From Deltaproteobacteria bacterium (GTDB lineage: Bacteria; Myxococcota; Polyangia; Polyangiales; B10-G4), in the NCBI GenBank assembly GCA_019312705.1, contig JAFDCW010000261.1, positions 1 to 11,588 on the forward strand: a stretch of DNA of 11,588 nt. The letters run 5' to 3'. The number at the start of each line of letters is the position of its first letter. Position 1 is the first letter of the stretch. The notes below the pieces were generated by a model. The model was not told where the DNA came from and did not search any database. It was given only the letters and a program-made list of their open reading frames with translations. Below are positions 1-5,660 of the stretch, piece after piece. Both the position numbers and the translations under genes were made by a program.

Positions 1-1205
1 AGCTCCGAGCGTCGAACGTTGCCTATCGGATTGTGGGCAGCCAGCGCTTCTACGACCGAGCCGAGGTGAAGGACGTGCTCGCGTATCTGAAGGTCGTCGC
101 CAATCCCGATGACGATGTGAGTCTCCTGCGCATCATCAACAAGCCCGCCCGGGGCATCGGCAAGACGACGACGAATCGCTTGCTCGACGCGGCCCTCGAG
201 AAGGGGACGGGCGTTTGGCGGGTCCTCGAAGGCATAGACGATGGCGGAAGCTTCGGGCCCGCGGCGAAGAAGAAGCTGTCGGCATTCCGGGAGATGATTC
301 GGGAGCTCCAGTCCCGCGTCGACGAAGGGGCCGACTTGGTGACGTTGGTGGAAGGGGTGATCGAAGCGAGCGGGTACCTGAAGACGCTCCAGAACGACGA
401 CAGTGCCGAGGCCGACGCCCGGATGGACAACCTCAAGGAGTTGGTCGGGTCCGTCGGAGAGTTCGCTGAAGAAGCGGCGGACCCGACGCTGTCGACTTAT
501 CTCGAGCTGGTGACCCTGCAGACGAGTGCGGACGAGTCGAAGGAGGGGGACCGCCTGACCCTGATGACCGTGCACGCGGCGAAGGGGCTCGAGTTCCCGG
601 TGGTCATGGTCACGGGCCTCGAAGAGCAAATGTTCCCGATGCGTGGGTCCGGCCCCAACGAGGACCCGGAGGAGCTCGAAGAGGAGCGACGCCTCGCTTA
701 CGTGGCGTTCACCCGGGCCGAGGAGCGGCTCATCTTGAGCTACGCGACGGTGCGCCGGATTTACGGGCAGATGCGGGTTGGGCAGCCGTCGCGGTTCATT
801 CTGGAACTCCCACCGGAGGACGTCTCGGCGGTTGGCGGTGCGCCTACGGCGCGGCAGACGATGGAGGGCCGCGTCGGGGCGCGGTCTTGGGGGCAAGGCC
901 CACGGCGCCCCGGGATTCGGACCGGCCCGCCGGCCGGCGGGAAGGGCAGCGGGCTGTCATGGAGCGGTTCTGGGCGCTCGGCGCCCGATCCTGCGCCGGC
1001 GCCTCGGCCACCGGGGGAGTCCTACGTCGATGCGAGTGACGGCTCGGATATCGCTGACCTTCGGCTTGGCATGAGCGTGCGCCACGCGAAGTTCGGCGTG
1101 GGGCGCGTCACCGGGATGACCGACGGCGTGCCGCCGCGGGTCGCGGTGGACTTTCCGGGGTGGGGGCAGAAGAAGATCGTGGTGAGCTTCTTGGAGCCGG
1201 CGTAG
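1..1205 (+). CDS. uvrD: UvrD/PcrA-type superfamily 1 DNA helicase, C-terminal part (5' end outside window)
   Basis: ATP-dependent 3'-5' helicase of the UvrD/PcrA/Rep group, acting in the cytoplasm in excision and mismatch repair and in clearing recombination intermediates. Reading is open from base 3, so the true start and the Walker A half lie upstream. Visible are helicase motif IV (YRIVGSQRFYDRAEVKD, about 24-74), motif V (TVHAAKGLEFP, about 567-600) and motif VI (LAYVAFTRAEERL, about 693-732), whose Arg in FTRA is the expected arginine finger. After motif VI comes a Gly/Pro/Arg-rich linker (about 840-1020). The last ~45 residues (GMSVRHAKFGVGRV through FPGWGQKKIV) match the Tudor-like domain that ends PcrA and UvrD and that binds RNA polymerase in PcrA. 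The stop is TAG at 1203-1205. Family membership is certain; choosing between the names PcrA and UvrD is not possible from this fragment. Confidence 0.95.
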   Translation, partial: LRASNVAYRIVGSQRFYDRAEVKDVLAYLKVVANPDDDVSLLRIINKPARGIGKTTTNRLLDAALEKGTGVWRVLEGIDDGGSFGPAAKKKLSAFREMIRELQSRVDEGADLVTLVEGVIEASGYLKTLQNDDSAEADARMDNLKELVGSVGEFAEEAADPTLSTYLELVTLQTSADESKEGDRLTLMTVHAAKGLEFPVVMVTGLEEQMFPMRGSGPNEDPEELEEERRLAYVAFTRAEERLILSYATVRRIYGQMRVGQPSRFILELPPEDVSAVGGAPTARQTMEGRVGARSWGQGPRRPGIRTGPPAGGKGSGLSWSGSGRSAPDPAPAPRPPGESYVDASDGSDIADLRLGMSVRHAKFGVGRVTGMTDGVPPRVAVDFPGWGQKKIVVSFLEPA

Positions 1206-1553
1206 CCATTAACAAGAAGGCGCCGCGTAGGCGGCCCGAGGTGGCAGCGCGCCGGAGGCGTGCCGAGCCGACCGGCCGACCGTAGCGGCGCCGGGGTGGG
1301 TTCACGAGGATTTAGGTCTCGTCGTATCGGATTCCGGGTTCCAGATCCGCGAAGGACCGGGGTCCTGTTCTCGCACGCTGACCGTTGTGCAACGGATTGC
1401 ACAGGGGACTGAGCAAGATCTTGCACGGTGACTGGCTCGGGCCGGCTTCCCGATCTCGCAGGGGCCGCGCTTTCGCAGAAACGTTTAGGCCCGGGAGTCG
1501 CCGATGGTGCGGGCACGGCTTGTGCACTGCGGCTCATCGACTGGAGGGGAATC
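1206..1553. other. Intergenic region between the helicase and the S41 lipoprotein gene
   Basis: 348 bases with no convincing gene. The small ORFs here lack ribosome-binding sites and are overlapped by equally long ORFs in other frames. Contents: a short GC hairpin just after the helicase stop (GCCGC-GTAG-GCGGC, 1222-1235) with no T-run; a palindrome AGGACC-GG-GGTCCT at 1353-1366; a longer inverted repeat at 1386-1403 (listed separately) and a further TTGCAC at 1421-1426; and a strong Shine-Dalgarno sequence, GGAGG at 1543-1547, which sets the next start codon. No clear sigma70 -35/-10 pair was found. Confidence 0.6.
1386..1403. promoter_or_regulatory. Perfect inverted repeat TGTGCAA-CGGA-TTGCACA, possible operator
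   Basis: Two 7-base arms are exactly complementary around a 4-base centre, about 150 bases upstream of the S41 lipoprotein start. The half-site TTGCAC occurs again at 1421-1426. The dyad looks like a dimeric-regulator site. It could also be a hairpin, but no T-run follows it, so a terminator is unlikely. No regulator can be named. Confidence 0.35.
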
Positions 1554-3836
1554 ATGTTGATTTGGACCACTAGAATGCACAACTGCTTGTTCTTGCTGGC
1601 GCTCGCTGGCGGTGCCTTGGGGTGTGGGGAATCTTCTCCCGCGCCCGACGGCTCCATGCCGGACGGCGGGGTCGACGGTGGGGGCGATGCGGGTCCCGAG
1701 GTGGGGCCTCCGTCATCCGACGTCTGCGATCGCGTGACTCCGGGCGTCGCCGGAGATGACGCCGCCTTCGATGTGGGGCTTTCGCGGTTGCACGCCTCCG
1801 TTCGGCTCTTCCGGATGGATGGGACCTACTCGACGACGGACGAAGCCCTGACGGCGGCCATCGGAGACCGCGACGACTGGCGTGGTGACGGCGTGCTCGA
1901 CAACTATGCGGCGGCCCTCGAAGACGTTTGCACTCCGGTGGGCGCAAGCGCTCAGCCGGGGCGTCCGGTTCAGGTCGAAGGGGACGCTGTGGTCTACGTC
2001 CGCCCCGGCTCGGGCGCCGTCGAGGTGCCCGCGACGGCGACCGCGGTCGTCGTGGACCTACGCGATCTCAGGGGATCCGAAGCCAGCTGGGACAGTCTGC
2101 ATGCCGCAGTTGGGCCGGCCCTCGAGTCGGACGTCGTGCGCCCGCGCCATGTCATTCGCCGCCACGACGGCTACCGGGATGAGGTCTTCAGCGAGCTGAA
2201 CGTCTACCGGAGCGGGGGTGGGTTCGTCGACCCCGACCCGATCCCCGGCACCGGGCGGGCGCTCCCGATCTTCCTGCTCACCGGGGAAAGGATGCCTCCG
2301 TCGGCCGCCGAACTCGCGATCACGCTGCGCCTAGCGGGTCGGGCCCACATCATCGGTCACGACGTGCTGAGCGCGGTCGCGGAGATGCACTGGGCAGCGA
2401 TGGGCGCTCGCGGTGTGGCGTTTCGCGCTGCCGAATTGATCAGCCGTTCCACCTTGGACCGCATTCCGGATGTGATCCCGGCGGATCTCAGCGAATGGGG
2501 CGATTCGCGCCACGCCGCGGAGCAATGGTCGTTGACGAGCCCAGCGGAACCGCCCGCGCTGGACCAGGCCGCGATGAGCAACGACCGCGCCGCGTTCAAT
2601 CACATCGACACATTCGCGGATGTGCAGAGTGACACCCTGGACGTCGCGACGATGCGGGCCGCCCTGCTCGTCGCCCATGGCATCCTCCGGCGCTTCTTTC
2701 CCTACTTCGATGTGACACGGGACGTCATCGACGAGCGGCTCGTCGAGTCTCTGGACGGTCTCGGAGACGAAGACACGAGTGACAGATTGGCGATGCAGCG
2801 GGTGCTGCGCCGCTTCCTCGAGGCCCTCGAAGACGGTCACGGCGTCGTCTACGAAACGGTGGGAGCCGAGCCGTCGGACCCCGACCTTCCGGTGCTATTG
2901 CCGACGACGATGGAGTTCATCGACGATGCGCTCATCGTGCTCACCAGCAGCGACGGCCGAATCGTACCCGGGGACGAAATCCTTTCGATCGGCGGACGAT
3001 CCGTCGTGGAACTCCGCGCCGAGTACGAAGGCGAGGTGTCCGCGGCCTCCCAGGGTTATCGGGACGAATTGATCGTGCGCCGAATGACGGGGGCGACCGT
3101 GCCCACCACCCTCGTCGTGGCGAACGAGGCTGGTGACGTCACCCTCACGGTGGATCCCATCGACGGCGCCGCGTACTTGGAACTCGCGGCCCACGCGCTC
3201 GGCTCCCGATCGCGTTTCCTCACCGACCTCGGGGCCAGCGACGTCTACTACCTCAACCTGGACTCGCGCTACATGGCGGTCGACGCGTTCAACGAGCAGG
3301 TCCTCGATCGCCTCGACGACGCGACGGGCGCTCGGGCGATGGTTGTGGATATGCGTGGATACCCCGGCCAGTCCGTCTTCGCGGGCTCCTACGAGGTGCT
3401 TCGCCGATTGGTGGGGGCGACGTTCTCCTCGCCCCGATTCACGATTCCCACCTGGTACGGGCCCGACGCGTTCGCGGGAGAGGATGGCTCGTTCAGCTTG
3501 TCCGCCGGCATGCCGGCGTATTCTGGAGACATCGTATGGCTCGTCGGTCCCCACTCCGTCTCCGCAGCGGAGCATGTCACGCAGATGATGGTGGGCGCCG
3601 AGCGTGTGACCGTTGTCGGGAGGCCCACGGCCGCCACCAACGGCAACATCTCTGGCATCGAACTGCCTGGGCGTCTCGGCATCACGTTCACGTCCATGCG
3701 GGTCGAAAACGTAGACGGGAGCCGTTTCCACGGCATTGGCATCGTGCCCGACGTCGTGGCAGCGCCCACGGTGACGTCGCTCCGAGAGGGTCGCGATGCG
3801 GTACTCGAGAGGGCGGTGGCTGAAATCGCTCCCTGA
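1554..3836 (+). CDS. Exported S41-family peptidase-like lipoprotein with two S41-like modules
   Basis: A 760-residue predicted outer-envelope lipoprotein. The start at 1554 is chosen because GGAGG (1543-1547) sits 6 bases upstream and a signal peptide follows, ending in a lipobox-like ALGC with Cys24. An ATG further upstream at 1428 would bury the signal. Next is an Asp/Gly/Pro-rich linker (about 25-55). The C-terminal half reads as an S41B (tricorn-like) peptidase: a helical cap ending LEALEDGHGVVY (His429, expected catalytic His), a PDZ-like segment GDEILSIGGRSV (about 470-483), a strand VVDMRGYPG, then HSVSAAEH with Ser670 as likely nucleophile, and the family ending GIGIVPDV. The Lys of the CtpA Ser-Lys dyad is absent (GRPTAATNG follows), favouring the S41B type. 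The N-terminal half carries a second S41-like set: VVVDLRDLRG (about 165-174) and PPSAAEL (Ser250). Substrate is unknown. It converges on the FmdB-type gene. Confidence 0.8.
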   Translation: MLIWTTRMHNCLFLLALAGGALGCGESSPAPDGSMPDGGVDGGGDAGPEVGPPSSDVCDRVTPGVAGDDAAFDVGLSRLHASVRLFRMDGTYSTTDEALTAAIGDRDDWRGDGVLDNYAAALEDVCTPVGASAQPGRPVQVEGDAVVYVRPGSGAVEVPATATAVVVDLRDLRGSEASWDSLHAAVGPALESDVVRPRHVIRRHDGYRDEVFSELNVYRSGGGFVDPDPIPGTGRALPIFLLTGERMPPSAAELAITLRLAGRAHIIGHDVLSAVAEMHWAAMGARGVAFRAAELISRSTLDRIPDVIPADLSEWGDSRHAAEQWSLTSPAEPPALDQAAMSNDRAAFNHIDTFADVQSDTLDVATMRAALLVAHGILRRFFPYFDVTRDVIDERLVESLDGLGDEDTSDRLAMQRVLRRFLEALEDGHGVVYETVGAEPSDPDLPVLLPTTMEFIDDALIVLTSSDGRIVPGDEILSIGGRSVVELRAEYEGEVSAASQGYRDELIVRRMTGATVPTTLVVANEAGDVTLTVDPIDGAAYLELAAHALGSRSRFLTDLGASDVYYLNLDSRYMAVDAFNEQVLDRLDDATGARAMVVDMRGYPGQSVFAGSYEVLRRLVGATFSSPRFTIPTWYGPDAFAGEDGSFSLSAGMPAYSGDIVWLVGPHSVSAAEHVTQMMVGAERVTVVGRPTAATNGNISGIELPGRLGITFTSMRVENVDGSRFHGIGIVPDVVAAPTVTSLREGRDAVLERAVAEIAP

Positions 3837-3857
3837 GGTACGTCGGCCCCAGGGGGA

Positions 3858-4232
3858 TCAGTCCGACTTCGACGTGCCGCTCGACTTGCTCTTCTTGTCC
3901 GCGCTCGGCTTCTTGTCCGAGCTCGGCTTCTTGTCCGAGCTCGGCTTCTTGTCCGAACTCGGCGTAGGCGCGCTCGAATTCGACCCGCTCGAGCTCGTCT
4001 CGGAGCTCTCGGAGCTCTTCGAATCGGAGCCGGCGGGCTTCTTGTTGCTGCTGCCCGAGTACGCGTCGGCGTACCAGCCGCCGCCCTTGAGGATGAAGTT
4101 GCCCGTCCCGACCAGGCGCTTCAGCTTCATCTTCTTACACTTGGGGCACTTCTTGAGACGGTTGGCGGTGATGCGCTGTTCGATTTCGAAATCGTGGGCG
4201 CAGGCGGTGCACTCGTACTCGTACGTCGGCAT
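3858..4232 (-). CDS. FmdB-family zinc-ribbon protein with Ser/Lys-rich repetitive tail
   Basis: A 124-residue protein. Its first ~55 residues are the FmdB putative regulatory zinc ribbon: MPTYEYECTAC, then KKCPKCKK, giving four zinc ligands at Cys8, Cys11, Cys29 and Cys32, followed by LVGTGNFILKGGGWYADAY, the usual FmdB ending. Function in this family is largely unproven; the name comes from a formamidase operon regulator. From about residue 60 the protein is low-complexity Ser/Lys/Asp, with four SSDKKP-like units encoded by an 18-bp tandem repeat. This tail is probably disordered and roughly doubles the usual family length. The gene follows pspA on the same strand after a 61-bp gap that holds a perfect palindrome, so co-transcription is possible but not assured. 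No strong ribosome-binding site precedes the ATG. Its stop lies 21 bp from the stop of the convergent S41 gene. Confidence 0.88.
   Translation of the reverse strand: MPTYEYECTACAHDFEIEQRITANRLKKCPKCKKMKLKRLVGTGNFILKGGGWYADAYSGSSNKKPAGSDSKSSESSETSSSGSNSSAPTPSSDKKPSSDKKPSSDKKPSADKKSKSSGTSKSD
3891..3962. repeat. 18-bp tandem repeat, four copies, in the FmdB-type gene
   Basis: Four head-to-tail 18-mers (unit CTTCTTGTCCGAGCTCGG on the + strand) begin at 3891, 3909, 3927 and 3945. Copies 2 and 3 are identical; copies 1 and 4 each differ by a single base. The length is a multiple of three, so copy-number change keeps the reading frame. The repeat encodes the PSSDKK/PSADKK units of the tail. The near-identity indicates recent slippage or unequal crossing-over. 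Confidence 0.95.
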
Positions 4233-4240
4233 GGCGGCGG

Positions 4241-4252
4241 AAACCTAGGTTT
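4241..4252. promoter_or_regulatory. Perfect 12-bp palindrome AAACCTAGGTTT before the FmdB-type gene
   Basis: A 12-base perfect palindrome, AT-rich at the ends in otherwise GC-rich DNA, 8 bases upstream of the ATG at 4232 in the pspA-FmdB gap. The same gap holds a GC dyad GGGGCC-GG-GGCCCC at 4270-4283 just after the pspA stop, not followed by a T-run. The palindrome could be an operator covering the translation start region. It has no second copy in the window and no proven role. Confidence 0.3.
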
Positions 4253-4293
4253 AATGCGGGCTCAGTCAAGGGGCCGGGGCCCCCCGCCGGGCG

Positions 4294-5091
4294 TCAGGCG
4301 CCCATTTCGCGCGCCTTCAGCGCTTCGAGGGCCTCTTCGAGCTCGGCCATCTCGGCCTCTTCCATGGTCTCCTCGGTAGGCTCCTCGACTCGGGCCTTCG
4401 CCGCCGGGGCCTCGTCGGGGATGAGGCCCATCTTCTTCTTCAGGTCTTCGAGGTCCTCGTCGGCGCCGCTCGTTGCTTCGAGAGTGGCGAACTTGTGTTG
4501 GAGGACGTCCCCCGAGTACTCCTCGGCGAGCTCGGCGCCGGCTTCGGCCTCGGCCTCCATCTGGTCGATCTGCCCGGACATCCGGTCGAAGGTGTCGAAC
4601 GCGCTCGTATCCGAGAGTCCGCTCATCGTCTCGTTGATCGACTGCATGGCCTCGGCGCGGCGCTTGCGTGCGATGAGCACGTTCTTCTTGCGCTTCGCCT
4701 CTTCGATCTTGTTGTTCAGGGCGCGCAGCGCCGTCTTGAGCTGGTTGACGGCGGCGCGCTGCTTCTCCCACTGCTCTTGGTAGGCCGCGGCGAGGCCACC
4801 GTGCTCCTTCTTGCGAAGCAGCGCCTCCTTGGCCAACTCGTCATCGCCGGCGCGGATGGCCATCATCGCCTTCCGCTCCCACTCTTCGGCGACGGAGGAC
4901 TCGTTCTTGAACTGCTTCTGCAGTCGCTTCTCGTCGGCGATGGCGACGGCCACCAATTTCTTGGCCTCGATGAGCTGCGTGTTCATGTCGAGGATGACCT
5001 GAACCAGCATCTTCTCCGGGTCTTCTGCCCGGTTGATCAGGTCGTTGAGGTTGCTCTTGATGAGCTGCGCGAGTCGTCCGAAGAAGCCCAT
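4294..5091 (-). CDS. pspA: PspA/IM30 (Vipp1) family membrane-protecting protein
   Basis: A 265-residue member of the phage shock protein A / IM30 family, bacterial ESCRT-III-like proteins that assemble on the inner face of the cytoplasmic membrane and limit proton leakage under envelope stress. The N-terminus MGFFGRLAQLIKSNLNDLIN is the expected amphipathic membrane-binding helix. The family signature RAEDPEKMLVQVILDM follows at about 21-36, then long charged coiled-coil helices to about residue 215. The C-terminal ~40 residues are an acidic Glu/Ala helix. Length is a little above classical PspA. The start is supported by GAGG overlapping the TGA of the upstream small gene (TGAGGCAACGAC before ATG), with only 9 bases between stop and start. 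This suggests translational coupling. No PspB, PspC or PspF homologue and no clear sigma54 site are seen, so control differs from the enterobacterial system. Confidence 0.95.
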   Translation of the reverse strand: MGFFGRLAQLIKSNLNDLINRAEDPEKMLVQVILDMNTQLIEAKKLVAVAIADEKRLQKQFKNESSVAEEWERKAMMAIRAGDDELAKEALLRKKEHGGLAAAYQEQWEKQRAAVNQLKTALRALNNKIEEAKRKKNVLIARKRRAEAMQSINETMSGLSDTSAFDTFDRMSGQIDQMEAEAEAGAELAEEYSGDVLQHKFATLEATSGADEDLEDLKKKMGLIPDEAPAAKARVEEPTEETMEEAEMAELEEALEALKAREMGA

Positions 5092-5100
5092 GTCGTTGCC

Positions 5101-5396
5101 TCAGGCTGCGTCGGCGCGGAAGGCCGAGAGCGTCTCGTAGTGGTTGGTGAGAGCGAGAGAGAAATCGTCGATGGTGCCCTGGAACTCGTTGTAGTCGAGG
5201 TTCTCTAGGCGCAGCGAGCAGGTCAAGACGACGGCGCCGTCGAAGATGCCCGGAAGACCACGAGGGGGCCGGCGAGGATCACGACGATGTTCTCCGTCGA
5301 GCTCGTATCGTGGACGACCCACATGTCGGTCTCCACCTCTTTATAGGGGAGGCTGGAGCGGCTGAGATAGGCTTCGAGGTCTTCGCGCGTGCGCAT
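5101..5396 (-). pseudogene. Broken small gene upstream of pspA (YbjN/CesT-like chaperone fold suspected)
   Basis: The start is clear: ATG at 5396-5394 with AGGAG five bases upstream. The reading frame runs MRTREDLEAYLSRSSLPYKE to GPLVVFR, then enters unrelated residues and stops at TGA 5225-5223 (57 codons). In a second frame the gene resumes as GIFDGAVVLTCSLRLENLDY and continues FNEF-like to LSAFRADAA, stopping at 5101, next to pspA. The two parts read as head and tail of one small acidic protein. The frame change near 5250 needs a net loss of 3n+1 bases. From memory, intact relatives are longer (about 130-150 residues) and have another ~30-40 residues between the FR and DGAVVL segments, so a deletion is more likely than a single-base error. 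YbjN/CesT-like is a tentative call from the pattern, not a proven match. It may be a true pseudogene or an assembly or sequencing fault. Confidence 0.7.
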
Positions 5397-5660
5397 GACG
5401 TCTCCTGATCGACCCTTGGTCGACGCATGGTCAATCGACGGCGAGAGGTTAGGGGATAGGGGATAAATTGGGAACCCATCCCGCGCAACGCGCGAGGGCC
5501 GATGCGTATTTCACGCTGACGGCGTCCCTTCTCGCGGCCCTCGGGGCCAATCGATGAGGCCCTTCGGGGCGCCGTGCCATACTATGCAGGCGCCGGACGC
5601 CTTCCGGCGCGCATCGCGCTCGCCCTCGTTCGCCGCGGGAGCGGGCGCCGGAGGGTCCGT
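5397..5660. other. Divergent intergenic region between the pspA cluster and the TSP3-VWA gene
   Basis: This must hold promoters for both directions. For the minus strand, TTGCGC (5488-5483) lies 17 bases from TATCCC (5465-5460), a weak sigma70-like pair. A 7-bp direct repeat TAGGGGA occupies 5450-5463. For the plus strand, CATACT at 5578-5583 is a possible -10 with no good -35. Three hairpins follow: GGCCC-TCG-GGGCC (5536-5548), GCCC-TTCG-GGGC (5559-5570) and a 7-bp-arm dyad GCGCCGG/CCGGCGC (5590-5610). No gene is supported; the antisense and upstream in-frame ORFs lack start signals. Confidence 0.45.
5409..5423. promoter_or_regulatory. Inverted repeat TCGACC-CTT-GGTCGA in the leader of the pspA cluster
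   Basis: Perfect 6-base arms around a 3-base centre, immediately upstream of the AGGAG ribosome-binding site of the broken small gene. A related half-site (TGGTC next to ATCGAC) follows at about 5428-5439. The position suits an operator or a hairpin controlling access to the ribosome-binding site. Function is inferred from placement only. Confidence 0.35.

Noticed and set aside
1300..1380. Possible tRNA 3' half (GGGTTCCAGATCC-like stretch)
   Set aside because: The T-arm does not pair correctly and no acceptor, D or anticodon arms could be built around it.
1428..1553. N-terminal extension of the S41 lipoprotein to an ATG at 1428
   Set aside because: It would place 42 residues before the signal peptide, and a strong GGAGG lies just before the ATG at 1554.
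1022..1657. 211-codon open frame on the - strand covering the intergenic region
   Set aside because: Overlaps the helicase end and the S41 signal peptide, lacks a start signal and shows no family features.
2895..3731. 278-codon open frame on the - strand
   Set aside because: Fully antisense to the S41 lipoprotein, whose motifs are convincing; composition is the Arg/Gly/His-rich type of a shadow frame.
3842..3867. Terminator between the convergent S41 and FmdB-type genes
   Set aside because: Only short arms (GTCGG/CCGAC) around a long GC loop, overlapping the FmdB-type coding end, with no T-run.
4495..5208. 237-codon open frame on the + strand
   Set aside because: Antisense to pspA and the broken small gene; Leu/Val-rich pattern is the complement of coiled-coil Glu/Lys codons.
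5101..5322. 73-codon minus-strand ORF read as an intact small gene
   Set aside because: Its first ~25 residues are an Arg/Pro-rich out-of-frame translation of the real gene's 5' half; only the part from GIFDG onward is genuine. The real start is at 5396.
5101..5396. Programmed ribosomal frameshift in the small gene upstream of pspA
   Set aside because: A -1 shift would be needed, but no slippery heptamer with a downstream structure is evident near 5250. The joined product would also seem to lack a central segment, so a deletion is simpler.
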